Shown here: piece by piece, positions 49,901-57,834 of the stretch
How the letters are laid out: each line of letters opens with the position of its first letter
Numbering within the stretch: the first letter of the stretch is position 1
Assembly (NCBI GenBank): GCA_029207755.1
Contig: JARCOQ010000008.1
Coordinates: 29,687,021-29,751,020, forward strand
DNA from: Chamaea fasciata
Lineage: Eukaryota; Chordata; Aves; Passeriformes; Sylviidae
Length of the DNA: 64,000 bases
Direction of reading: 5' to 3'
The notes under the pieces: model-generated
What the model saw: only the letters and a program-made list of their open reading frames with translations
Database searches by the model: none
What the model was told of the DNA's origin: nothing
Position numbers and translations under genes: made by a program

Positions 49901-52900
49901 TTGGAATGGCATGACTCCCCTCACTGCAGGAAGACCTCTCACCAAACCCAGGGCTTGCTGCCAGGCTTTGTGAGAGTGGCGTGGCCCAGACAGCAGGAAA
50001 CCCCACAGGGCAAGGACTGCGGGGATTTGCTCTTAAATCCCACCTTTGCTCTAATATTGCTGGAAATAGGCTCAGGTTTTGGTTTTGGTTTTTTGTTTTT
50101 GTGTTTTTTTGTGGGTTTTTTTTGTTTGTTTGTTTTTTGGGTTTTTTTTGTTTTTTTTTTTTGTGGCTCGAGCACAGCATCCAACAGCAAAGGGAGGAAA
50201 CCTAAGCACAGCCACATTCCCATATGAGCCTGCAGCTCACTACAAGCCCCAGGGCTCAGCGGGGCAGTGTCATTCAGTACTGGATCTCAGGTTTCCTGCA
50301 ACCCCAGTGGTGCTCCCAAGAGCTGTGACAGAGGGAAGGGATGTGTCAGTGTGAGAACCCTGAAGATGCGTTTGCACCTGAAAAGCCCTGGACACAGGAT
50401 AAGGATTTGGCAACATTGAGGTTTTCAGTATTCATGTCAAGCTGGGCAAAGCCTCTGTTTTTGGGAACCCCACAGACTGGCTGCTGTAGAGCAAGCAAGG
50501 GGAAGCCATGGAGCCCAGGGATCTCAGGTTTGCTGCCCTGAGTAAGTTGTTAAGCACAGGCATCTCACCCTGTCTAGCTGAGGGCAAACCCACCCCATGT
50601 GGCCGCAAGTGTGGATTCCCAGCCTTCCACCCCACTCTGTCACCACTTGGGCACAGGTCAGATGGGGGGCAGAGCTGCCCTTGCTCTGCAGCTGGCACTG
50701 GCCCAGTGAAGATATTTCACAGCTGCAGGCATCCACCCTGCAGAAAACACTGTGATAACATCCAAAGAACTTTTTTTTTTTTTTAAGTGGAAAATGCTGG
50801 GGGGGGGGGTTGGATCAAATTATTTTTTCCATTGCTTTTTCCTGCTTTCAGCAGGGAATTTCAGCTAACCATCCAAATAATAAAAAACAGAGCACATGCA
50901 AAACAGAGCATCTCCTCTGCCTTCAAGAAAGCAAATACTATGAAATGGCATTTTAAAACTATGAAACAAAGTCCAGCAAAGCTCACCTCTGAAAGCATTG
51001 TCCGTGGGAGGTGATGCAGTCAGCAAAGGGCCACTGGAGTTCCCCGTGACACCCCTGGGGTGTAGCATGATGTGCTCTGCACCAGTCTGGGTGCTTGAAG
51101 CTTGGGAGGAGGCCTGGGGCTGTCCCAGGAAGCCAGGGAGGGCAGTGCTGGGGCTGCTTCCTGACGGTCTTGGTGAAGCAGCAGCAGTGCCCATGGCAGG
51201 GCTGCTGCCCAGCTCTGTGCCCACCCAGCTGCCCACTGCTTGAGAGAGGCTGCCAGTGCCTGCAAGGCAAAGGGGGAAAGCAGATGAGAGCCCAGAGATG
51301 GGATTAGCTTCCTGCACACCATTCCACACTGCCACCCTGCCCCTGCTCCTCAGTCACTCTGTCTGTTCTGTGCCTACAGAAACTTTCTGTCGGGAAGCTG
51401 CACCAAGCAACTCATAATTTTGAATAGCAGGAGAAGCCACATGGATTCTTCTCTCCATCCTTGTGCACAAAGCAAGCCAGAAAACTGCCCTGAGTGCACA
51501 GTGAGGATGGAGAGCTGGATCCACAAAGCTCTACAGCACAGGAGAACCAGGCTCAACCAATGCTGGCTGCTCTGGGGAACAGCATTCAGCTAGTTCCAAG
51601 GTGTTGGAACACCTTCCCAGTGTTCCTAGGCTGCACTGGGATGGCTCACCTGGGTGATGAGATTCTGAAGATGAAGGTAGCAGCACTGTCCTCACAGTGT
51701 TGTTAAAGCCTGACGCATTCCAGATCCCATGGTGCCCTCCCTGTGTCCCCTCAGCCGAATCGGCGCTGACGGCTTCTGAGCTTGGTGGCATCCCTTCAGC
51801 AGCTGCAGGGGTGCTGGGAGGAGCCAGAGTCCTCTTGCCTCTCCCCTGGCTGCCTGCAGCATGGTGATGGCTTCCAGGGTCTGGAAAGCAACAGGGAGAG
51901 GGGTCATGTTCACCTGGAAAAGTTGTCTCAGCTGGGTGGCAGCAGCATCACCTGCAGTGGTACCCAGCCCTGCCACATGCAGTAGGAAGGGTCACAGCTG
52001 CATCCCTCATGTTTCCTCTGTTTGACAGAGCACAGCTTAACTGCAGGAGGGATTGATGGGAACAGGGTTTCTGTCACCAAAAAAATAATGGCATTTTAAA
52101 CGTTGTCTTCATTTGTGCATGGCAAAAGAAACAGATTTTTTTTAGAGACATTAAAAATGCAGAAGGCAGTAAGAAGCTGGTGCCAGAACAGCCCACAGCT
52201 GGCAGCCTGGGCATGCCAACTCTACATTCTAGTCCCTAAGCAGAAAAAAACCCAAGTAATCAAAAAAAAAAAAAATTAAAGAAAACCTCTATGCTTATAT
52301 CTTATTTCAGCTGGGGTTATTAAGAAAAAAACTGAGGTGGGGACAGGGCAATCAGCACAGCTTTGTCTTGCTGCTGTGAGAAACAGGCCTTGATTTAAGT
52401 TCATGATTTTAAAAGTACACTGGTTTACTTATGACTGAAGATTATGAACAATCCCAAAAGTAAGTGTTCCCTTGCAGGATTTCCATGTAAGGACCTCAGC
52501 CACAAACCATCATCACAGCTGGTCAGGTGTCCTTCAGCTGAGTTCTTTTAGCCTAGGCTGGGCTTGTTATGGGGTTCAGGTCCTGCTGGGAGGAGGTGTG
52601 GGGACACCTGGGGGTCTCTGCTCTTTGCACAGCCCCTGAGCTCAGTGGATGGGCAGGACTGCCTGGGTACTGCTGGCTGCTGAAAAACAGTGGCAGCTCC
52701 TGAGAATCATCTTCTTTGTAAAGCTAAAAAGCAAAGCCCAGCTTTCCTGAGATTGGATTTCTCACAAAAATCTGCATTTCTAGTTGTGAGGCAGGAATAC
52801 TTCCTAACCCACTGGCTATGCTCAGTCCATGGGCTGGGAACAGCTGACAGGGACTCTGATATCCATAAAACTCACCAGGAGGATGGCTGTGGGTGAGTAG

Positions 52901-53142
52901 ATGGGTCACTGTCCCAGCAGATGGGTTCTCTGGGGATCCTGCTCTTGGAGGGGTGACATCCCCATCACTGGCAGGGGGGGCAGTGTGCCCCATGACCCTG
53001 CTTGCTGCTGGCACTGCCCTGTGCCTGGCAGGCAGTGATGCCCATTCCCTGCTCCCAGCCAGCATTGTCACCAGCTCCACAGGAGCACCAGGAGTCCTCA
53101 TCTCTGTGCTTGAACTTCTCTCCTGATGGCTGCTTTCAGTGA
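26166..53142 (-). CDS. HEG1: HEG1, heart development protein with EGF-like domains (5' end not found)
   Basis: Single-pass endothelial and mesothelial surface mucin that anchors the KRIT1/CCM complex at junctions. Twenty exons (each listed separately) join in one frame of about 1,780 codons with all phases matching. In order: ten mucin exons, an EGF of calcium-binding type, a three-exon SEA-like module, a Cys-rich EGF-like exon, two short exons, the membrane segment and a 110-residue tail. Diagnostic stretches are VDKCLSNPCPALATCNNTHG, FSLASNVTFFDV, GVALCQCKSGYFKYNKMDHS, CEDGYKLENETC and MSPYAEYPKNPRAQEWGRE, all close to human HEG1. Human HEG1 has 1,381 residues, so the mucin part here is longer. 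The signal-peptide exon and the first EGF of human HEG1 were not seen. The downstream neighbour MUC13 shares orientation and exon plan. Confidence 0.92.
26326..26364. repeat. Poly(A) plus (AATA)n tract
   Basis: Seventeen A, then taataaataaataaataaaa. On the minus strand it is a T-rich run ending 10 bases before the last HEG1 exon, so it also forms the polypyrimidine tract of that acceptor. Confidence 0.8.
27888..28062 (-). CDS. HEG1: HEG1 cytoplasmic tail, exon 1
   Basis: A 175-base exon, phase 2 in and phase 0 out. It encodes KNKNDISKLIFKSGDFQMSP, then YAEYPKNPRAQEWGRETIEM and NGSTKNLLQMTDVYYS. It is nearly the same as human HEG1. Donor GTATCT. Confidence 0.95.
28310..28440 (-). mobile_element. 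CR1 LINE fragment, reversed
   Basis: Resembles the reverse complement of the CR1 3' region: ctgttccactgtcttactg, then a gtaaaagaatttttccctaa block and a ccccttgtctctt end. Old and short. It lies in the intron before the first cytoplasmic HEG1 exon. Confidence 0.55.
28981..29012. repeat. TG-rich microsatellite
   Basis: Short interrupted (TG)n run, ggtgtgtatgtgtgtgagtg and onward. Confidence 0.7.
29500..29587 (-). CDS. HEG1: HEG1 transmembrane exon
   Basis: An 88-base exon, phase 1 in and phase 2 out, encoding YQLITVVIAAAGGGLLLIMG and IALIVTCC, a single membrane-spanning helix followed by Cys-Cys-Arg, likely palmitoylation sites. Acceptor CTGTAG, donor GTAGGT. Confidence 0.93.
30101..30138 (-). 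CDS. HEG1: HEG1 short exon, CPFGLGGFNCGN
   Basis: A 38-base exon, phase 2 in and phase 1 out, encoding CPFGLGGFNCGN (human CPFGLGGLNCGN). Acceptor TCCCAG, donor GTGAGT. It closes the juxtamembrane cysteine module. Confidence 0.92.
30242..30284 (-). CDS. HEG1: HEG1 short exon, CEDGYKLENETC
   Basis: A 43-base exon, phase 1 in and phase 2 out, encoding CEDGYKLENETCV; human has CEDGYRLENETCM. Acceptor TTTTAG, donor GTATGG. Part of the last Cys-rich module before the membrane. Confidence 0.92.
30285..35019. other. HEG1 intron, 4.7 kb
   Basis: No coding exon supported. A GC-rich patch follows the acceptor (about 30300-30440) with several CpG, and the remainder is ordinary intron DNA. Confidence 0.55.
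35020..35154 (-). CDS. HEG1: HEG1 Cys-rich EGF-like exon
   Basis: A 135-base phase-1/phase-1 exon encoding AGSLCRQKDPECDKETSECT and GVALCQCKSGYFKYNKMDHS. It has six cysteines and is close to identical to human HEG1. The acceptor after CAACAG is chosen, not the nearer GGCAG, because only it keeps the phase and the AGSLC start. Confidence 0.93.
35155..36892. other. HEG1 intron, 1.7 kb
   Basis: Non-coding. Contains a run of 20 T at 35828-35847. Nothing else recognised. Confidence 0.55.
35828..35847. repeat. Poly(T) run
   Basis: Twenty T in a row within a HEG1 intron. Confidence 0.85.
36893..37053 (-). CDS. HEG1: HEG1 SEA-like module, exon 3 of 3
   Basis: A 161-base exon, phase 2 in and phase 1 out, encoding EANFVHVSVQSTFSLASNVT and, later, ACKSPTEACQFISSLKSLHR. 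In place of a G-S cleavage motif it has N-F-V, so autoproteolysis is not expected. Acceptor TTGTTAG, donor GTAAAT. Confidence 0.92.
37510..37568 (-). CDS. HEG1: HEG1 SEA-like module, exon 2 of 3
   Basis: A 59-base exon, phase 0 in and phase 2 out, encoding LNASLSGLPGYHHSTVKAS. It matches human LNMCFSALPSYIRSTVHAS. Acceptor CTTGCAG, donor GTAAGG. Length and phases equal those of the MUC13 exon at 3585. Confidence 0.9.
38369..38463 (-). CDS. HEG1: HEG1 SEA-like module, exon 1 of 3
   Basis: A 95-base exon, phase 1 in and phase 0 out, encoding RIFIGQVPLKPNSTHGKYTE and then LFHIEREILEM. It aligns with the start of the membrane-proximal module of human HEG1 and, in position and phases, with the MUC13 exon at 5267. 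Contains sequon NST. Donor GTGAGT. Confidence 0.88.
38464..40072. other. HEG1 intron between SEA-like and EGF exons
   Basis: Non-coding, AT-rich; nothing recognised in it. Confidence 0.55.
40073..40192 (-). CDS. HEG1: HEG1 EGF-like domain exon (calcium-binding type)
   Basis: A 120-base phase-1/phase-1 exon encoding EVDKCLSNPCPALATCNNTH, then CQCPLGYELEKGKCNL. It has six cysteines and a D-x-x-C start like calcium-binding EGF modules, though the usual D/N-E pair is D-K here. The preceding mucin exon ends in phase 1 and joins it directly. Confidence 0.93.
   Translation of the reverse strand, partial: RWINVFPTLVLHWPPATTPMAPISVSVLLDMSWKKESAI
40193..42451. other. HEG1 intron between EGF and large mucin exon
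   Basis: In human HEG1 an additional EGF exon sits here. I scanned the minus strand for a six-cysteine stretch with splice borders and found none. Contains 29 A at 40927-40955. Confidence 0.5.
40927..40955. repeat. Poly(A) run
   Basis: Twenty-nine A in a row, followed by ggaaaaaag. No clear retrocopy precedes it. Confidence 0.85.
42452..43819 (-). CDS. HEG1: HEG1 large mucin exon (456 codons)
   Basis: A 1,368-base phase-1/phase-1 exon, open throughout, over half Ser, Thr, Pro and Ala. Near its start RTSVSHTDGTYISTTYTRGG and ERTLLSISNSS match human HEG1 (RTSSDHTDHTYLSSTF, ERALLSITDNSS). The end is TARLRTSPPAT before donor GTAACG. Acceptor CTCCAG. It corresponds to the central mucin stretch just before the EGF domains. 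Confidence 0.9.
43820..44795. other. HEG1 intron
   Basis: AT-rich, non-coding; nothing recognised. Confidence 0.55.
44796..45134 (-). CDS. HEG1: HEG1 mucin exon (113 codons)
   Basis: A 339-base phase-1/phase-1 exon beginning IGRSHPSLSSSGAERMSSP and ending FQNNLTS, with acceptor TTTCCAG and donor GTGAGT. Holds sequons NAS and NLT. Rich in Ser, Thr and Pro. Confidence 0.8.
45489..46040 (-). CDS. HEG1: HEG1 mucin exon (184 codons)
   Basis: A 552-base phase-1/phase-1 exon starting KTSAMGGHLPLTSTPSVVTT and ending TAAEPS. Very Ser/Thr-rich. Acceptor CAGCAG, donor GTGAGT. Confidence 0.8.
46730..47038 (-). CDS. HEG1: HEG1 mucin exon (103 codons) with GGGRTLRSLPA motif
   Basis: A 309-base phase-1/phase-1 exon starting TGSSHVPFSILSTERR, with GGGRTLRSLPA at about 46911-46946 and a NPLLTGTPSSSESTSPG end. 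Acceptor CTTTAG, donor GTGAGC. Duplicate of the exon at 49458; the flanking intron is also similar. Confidence 0.85.
47912..48229 (-). CDS. HEG1: HEG1 mucin exon (106 codons) with altered motif
   Basis: A 318-base phase-1/phase-1 exon starting VRSSHRPVAEKTSLTSSAT. In place of GGGRTLRSLPA it has GGGRPPRSASG (about 48108-48145). It ends DSSLTGSHSPSEGPSPG. Acceptor TCCTAG, donor GTGAGC. Confidence 0.8.
48734..49051 (-). CDS. HEG1: HEG1 mucin exon (106 codons)
   Basis: A 318-base phase-1/phase-1 exon starting FGSNYEPPKSIPGAEEATLH and ending GPLLTSSLSASESPFQ. Acceptor TTTTCAG, donor GTAAAT. The beginning and end match the pattern of the other mucin exons; the centre is diverged. Confidence 0.8.
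49458..49766 (-). CDS. HEG1: HEG1 mucin exon (103 codons) with GGGRTLRSLPA motif
   Basis: A 309-base phase-1/phase-1 exon, Thr/Ser-rich, starting IGSRYQPSNNSTTKR. The motif GGGRTLRSLPA is encoded at about 49637-49672, and DPLLTGLPSASESAS ends it. It has the same length as the exon at 46730 and is clearly its duplicate. Human HEG1 has a matching GGPRTLRSL. Confidence 0.85.
50078..50165. repeat. T/G low-complexity tract
   Basis: Nearly pure T with G interruptions (ggttttt, tgtttgtttg) in a HEG1 intron. On the minus strand it is an A/C tract. Confidence 0.8.
50987..51259 (-). CDS. HEG1: HEG1 mucin exon (91 codons)
   Basis: A 273-base phase-1/phase-1 exon beginning TGSLSQAVGSWVGTELGSSP and ending with a PLLTASPPTDNAF block like that of its neighbours. 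Acceptor CTTGCAG, donor GTGAGC. Confidence 0.75.
51650..51880 (-). CDS. HEG1: HEG1 mucin exon (77 codons)
   Basis: A 231-base phase-1/phase-1 exon beginning PGSHHAAGSQGRGKRTLAPP, which keeps a trace of the G-x-RTL motif of the other mucin exons, and ending SSSESHHPG. Acceptor TTTCCAG, donor GTGAGC. A sequon NAS is present. Confidence 0.75.
52876..53142 (-). CDS. HEG1: HEG1 mucin exon (89 codons), first one found
   Basis: A 267-base phase-1/phase-1 exon starting TESSHQERSSSTEMRTPGAP and ending near THSHPPG, with acceptor CTTTTAG and donor GTGAGT. Ser/Thr/Pro/Ala-rich. The exon before it was not identified. Confidence 0.7.
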
Positions 53143-56100
53143 CTAAAAGGAAAGACAAGAAAAAAACTTAGATCCCATCTGCACTGATGTGCAGGCTCAG
53201 CTCACTGCAGTAACACCAAGGCCAAGCTCTGAGCTCATTTACTTACACTAGAGAAAAATTTTGTATAATCAAAACACAGACATGAAATTTATTTTTGGAT
53301 TTGCACCAGTGGAAACTAGATTGGTCTCTAGGACCAAATACCAAAACCCACCTCTTTGCAAAAGACCAATTCAGCACCCTCAGGACTTTTTTTTGTGTTA
53401 AGAGAAATAAATCTTGAAAGGAGCAAAAATAAAGTTTTAAACAAATAACTGATGGAAATACTCGCAGTGCAGAGTCCATGGGAGGAGTGTGAAGGTCTGT
53501 GGGGATGACAGCCCAGCACAGCCCATGTGCCTCAGTCTGAATGTAAGATGGGAGGGGAGAGGGCCCCACAGCTCTTCCCCTCTCTCCATTTGGCCAGTGT
53601 TTGCTGGACACCTGACCTCAAACCCCATCACCTCCAGAGAGCTGGCATGAAGCCAGCTGAGAGCTGCAGGGCAATCAGGAGGGTCAGTATAACCCATCCA
53701 GCCACCATGAGGAACTGAGGACAGAGGAGATCAATGTATAGAGTGGATTATATGGCCCACCCAGGTGATGAAATATCCAAAGCACCCCAAGGCGATGAAA
53801 TATTTTGGCATTTCTAACATTAACGCCTACCAGAATATGAGAGACAAGATGAAGAAGAAGATTGTGCATGAGTGGTTGTCCAGGGAATCAGGGTTTTCAG
53901 CTTATGGTACCACCCAGGGCTGTGAGGATTTCCCTGCATATCAGTTCACACAAAAACCAGCAGCCATGTTACAGTCCCAAGGCTTGGCTGGCACTGCAGC
54001 CTCAGATGACCTTCAAAGCCCAAAAGTCAAAGCAAGTCCAAATCTGAAAGGGCAAGGTCCCCGTTTTGTCCATCTTCTGTAGAACCAAAATTCAGTCTCT
54101 GTCATGTGCATGGCATCCACAGGCAGCAGCCAAAGGCAGTCAGTCTCTGCCCAAAAGCTCTGATTTTGAAGATTAAACCTGTCCTGGGCCTCCAAACATC
54201 TCCTGTAAGAAAATTGTACGTTCAAGAGAAACACCTGTGGGACACTTATTCCTTGTCTTGTATGTCTTCTCTGGAGTTGCTGTACCTGCCACAACAGAGG
54301 TGGCAATTTCAGAAGTGGTGTCCTCTATCCACCTGCAATAGCTTCAGTGGGATCTCACCAAAAAATAGAGGGCTAGGTAGGACAGTCTGTATTTCATCCT
54401 GGGAGTCTAAGCCCAATGTGGTCCAAGGAGACAAGAGCTATGGTGGAGCAGAGCCCCCAGAATACCTTTTCTGGCAGCCCTCACAGTGACTGCAATGCTG
54501 AGCTGCCACTGCCACCCAGAGCCCACTGTGAGCCACCTCCTGTCTCATGGGACAAGCCTCTGGTTCTCACCAGTTGGACAAGGGGATGGGAAGTAGCAGG
54601 GGATGCTTGCTATGTTCATTTGCAAGCCAATACCCAGCCTGTAATTGTAGCCCACAAGTCCATTTATAGTAGCCCTGAAAAATGTGGCTGTGCTGGAGGG
54701 CAGTGCACTGGTTTTCTCTCCATCCCCCTCTCACTAAAAGCTTTCAGCTGTGCAGCCCATGCTGACTGGAAAGCCCGTGGCCAGCTCTGTTGCATGGAGA
54801 GAAGGCAAAGCAGCAGATGCTTAAAGAAACCCTTAGGGTATGAGGATAGACAGAGGGAAATCTGCCTTCTCAGGTTGCCTGCTCATTTGTCAACAAGGGC
54901 TCTGGACAGGCAGGCTAAAATATACAGCATGACACTGCAGCAGGCATTTCATTGCCACTTCTTAAAAAGTAACCCTGGAAATGCCAGCAAGCAGTGCCTT
55001 CAGCTATGTTCCTTGATTGAATGAGACCAGTTCAAAAGTAAAACACTGCTGTTTGCTTATCTGGTGGTTGTTTGCCCTGCAAATCTACCTCAGAGTTTTC
55101 TCTATCCTCTTTTGGCTCTGCAGAGCTGCTGGGAACAAACTGAAGCAAAATCCTTCCCCTTACTGTAGGTGCCAGCAAACCTGGTTTTGAGTGCAGCCAG
55201 GCAGTGGAGGGGCTGAATGAGAAGGTATTATTTACACAAGCTTTTTAGAGTCATCTGGCATTTTTAACGCTGCCCTGCAAAGTATGCCAGGTCCAGGTGC
55301 AGGGAGAAAAACCTCGTGCTCAGCTGCCCAGTTCAGTGGGTGCAGAGCATGACCCACACTGGGAAATCCAACCCACAGCGTGTAGTAAGGAAATCCAAAA
55401 AAAATTGTGTCGTTCAACAAAATAGATGTGAAATCTCACATCCATCAAAGCCTGCCAGAAGTGCAAGATAACCACAATATCCTCTTTGATTTGCCTGCAG
55501 AAATTAAGACTTCAAAGACAACCCTCCTCTGGAGAGGATGGACCAGATCAAACTTATTCCCAGAAAAATCCCCATGGAACCATCTGGCCTCCCCTGATGC
55601 ATTAAAGGCTTAAAGCAGAGTGGCCCTTTAGCTGAGGTACTGATCTGTCACTAACAATTTTGTCACATCCTAAGCTGCCAACAGCTTTGCATGGTTTAAC
55701 TTCACACAGCCACAGCCACTGAGAAATATTTGACTTGCAGCATAAAACCCCGCCACCCACTGGACTGGTGTTTTCCTTCCCAGTTAAAACTAGCAGTGAT
55801 GCTCACCAGACAGGTTGAGCCTCGGAGTTACTTTTTCTCTGCAAGCATAACAAGTCCATGGCTTGCTGTGAGCCGAGTTATATAGCTCAGCCAGGACAAA
55901 CAGATCAAGTTCCAGCTGATTTCTCAAGGCTTTGGGCTTGCCCCTGGCAGCCCAGTTGGATATCTACCTTGTGAGACTCCTGAAAAATCTCTTGTGGGCC
56001 AACAATGTTCTGTCTCCACCCCTGACACAGCGCAGGCATTGCCCTGTTTCAGAGATGACTGCTACCAAGGCGTTTAGGTGATGCTCACAACTCTACCATG

Positions 56101-56379
56101 GGTCAGCACAACACCTAAATGCACAATAATTCAAGTTTTCTGCAGTGACTGGGATCGCACACAGACATCTTAGGGCAGGGAGGGAGGACCGGTGTATCCT
56201 GCTAATGCCAGGAGAGCAGCGTCCCCACAGGCAGCATTTGCCAGGAGAGTGCAGCCAGCCAAGGCACGCCTCAAGTTATCCCAGCCCCATTGCTTCCCTA
56301 CAGATGGGATTTTTTCCCCTCGAGGGGCAGAAAAATACTTTCTTGACTGGGGAACACAAATTTAATCTGAGTTCGCACA
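53143..56379. other. HEG1 upstream intron or flank, no clear exon
   Basis: No convincing HEG1 exon. One very small splice-bounded candidate at 55807-55838 is discussed under findings. Confidence 0.45.
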
Positions 56380-57020
56380 GAAGGAAAGCCAAGAGCAGTC
56401 GATTGCCTGTCCAGAGCGGCCCTTCACCCGGAGCAGTCCCTCCTCGGGAGGGTGGGCATTCCCTGGGGAGCATTCCCGGTAGAATGCGAAGGGAGCCGCC
56501 CATGCAGCGGCTGTTTTGCCAGGGCTGCGGGCCACCCCGGGAGCATCCCATGCCGAGCGGAGCGCGCGTGGAGCTAAAGCAGGCTCCTCCCGAGGACAGG
56601 CAGCTATAATTATAAACCCCACATCTGTTAACGTTGCATAATCTTAACATCATCCGAGGCTCGAGGAGGGGAGAAAAAAAAAAAAACCTCATAACGCCTT
56701 AGCAAAGTCCTCGCTGGCTGTAGGAAAAGGTTAGGAAGAAAGGCAGGGAGAAGAAGCGGGGAGCGGAGCCGGGGCAGCGGTGGCTGGGGGCGGCCCCGGT
56801 CCCTGCCGGGGCCGGGCTCCGGGCTCTGTTTTGAACGGCTGCTGCGGATGTCGGGATCATGGGTGGAGGCCGGTTGGGAGCCAAGTGAGCTTGTGCGAAC
56901 AAAAGCTAAAGCCCTAAATCTGGACCGTCCAGGGCTCTCTGGGATTTTCAATTTCCTTCCTTGTTCTTGCTCTGAAAGAAGAAGTTCAAGGCGGGGGGGG
57001 GAGCGGAGGGGGGGCTGAAA
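56380..57020. promoter_or_regulatory. CpG-rich region, candidate promoter
   Basis: GC-rich with many CpG (ggagcggagccggggcagcg, ccggggccgggctccggg) in otherwise CpG-poor DNA, including G runs at 56993-57013. A minus-strand TATA-like TTTATAATTATAG lies at about 56605-56617. It could be the HEG1 promoter and first exon or an enhancer; no signal-peptide exon could be confirmed in it. Confidence 0.35.
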
Positions 57021-57799
57021 TGGAGTTTTAAAAAAAATTCATACTTGAGATGGGTCAGTTGAGCGTAAACACGCTGATAATACTGCCCGGGGAAGGTCCC
57101 TCGTGTGCACTAAGTGCGGGAAAAATGCAAGAGGTTTTTAACCACATGCAGTCAACCGTGTTCTGCTAATTTTTTTGTATCAATACAAGGAATTATTCTG
57201 CCTGGATTAAGAAAGGTGGCAAGAGAGGGTGTAGGGCGAAGAGAAGAGCTGCGGAAGCCTCGCCAGAGCCTCTCACCCTTTTGTGGGGGTTGGTTTGGAT
57301 GCAGCACCCCACAGACACATTCCCTGGCAGTGCCTTGCTCTGGTCCTTCTGCTCCTCGTCCTCTCCCCCTGGGCCCCAGGCAGAGCAGGACAGCAATTCA
57401 CAGGACCTTCAGTAATTTTAACCATAAGAGGAAGGATCCACGCAGGCAACAACGGTGCCTAGAGTTTAATATGTCAGCTCAAGAAAAGTGATGAGGGTTT
57501 AATGCCAGCAGCAGCCCCTGCAAGCTCTGAACGCCAAGGCCCACAGGGTTAATGCCCCCCTGGCCACTTCCAGCGATGGGTGCCCATGGGGCTGGGGGCA
57601 GCAGCATCATCCTCAGACACTCCAGTGCCACGCCACAGCACCTTGCATCCAGCTCTGCTTTATGACACAGAAGCACTCTGCACTTCCACACCACCTCCCC
57701 TCCAGGACCTGTAAAACGTCAGAGGATGCTAAAGGCCATTTTTGCTTCCTACATGTTTTTTCACCGTCCCAGAGCCTGATGCTTGGAGATGCCATTAGA

Positions 57800-57834
<35 letters not shown>

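Noticed and set aside
54416..55024. Plus-strand open frame of 202 codons
   Set aside because: No known domain, ordinary composition for non-coding DNA, and no context for a gene.
56276..56951. Minus-strand open frames in the CpG-rich block, some with Leu-rich stretches
   Set aside because: Open frames are expected in GC-rich DNA; none gives a signal peptide plus phase-1 donor.
57480..57830. Possible processed pseudogene ending in the 30-base poly(A)
   Set aside because: No recognisable coding similarity and no target-site duplication evident.
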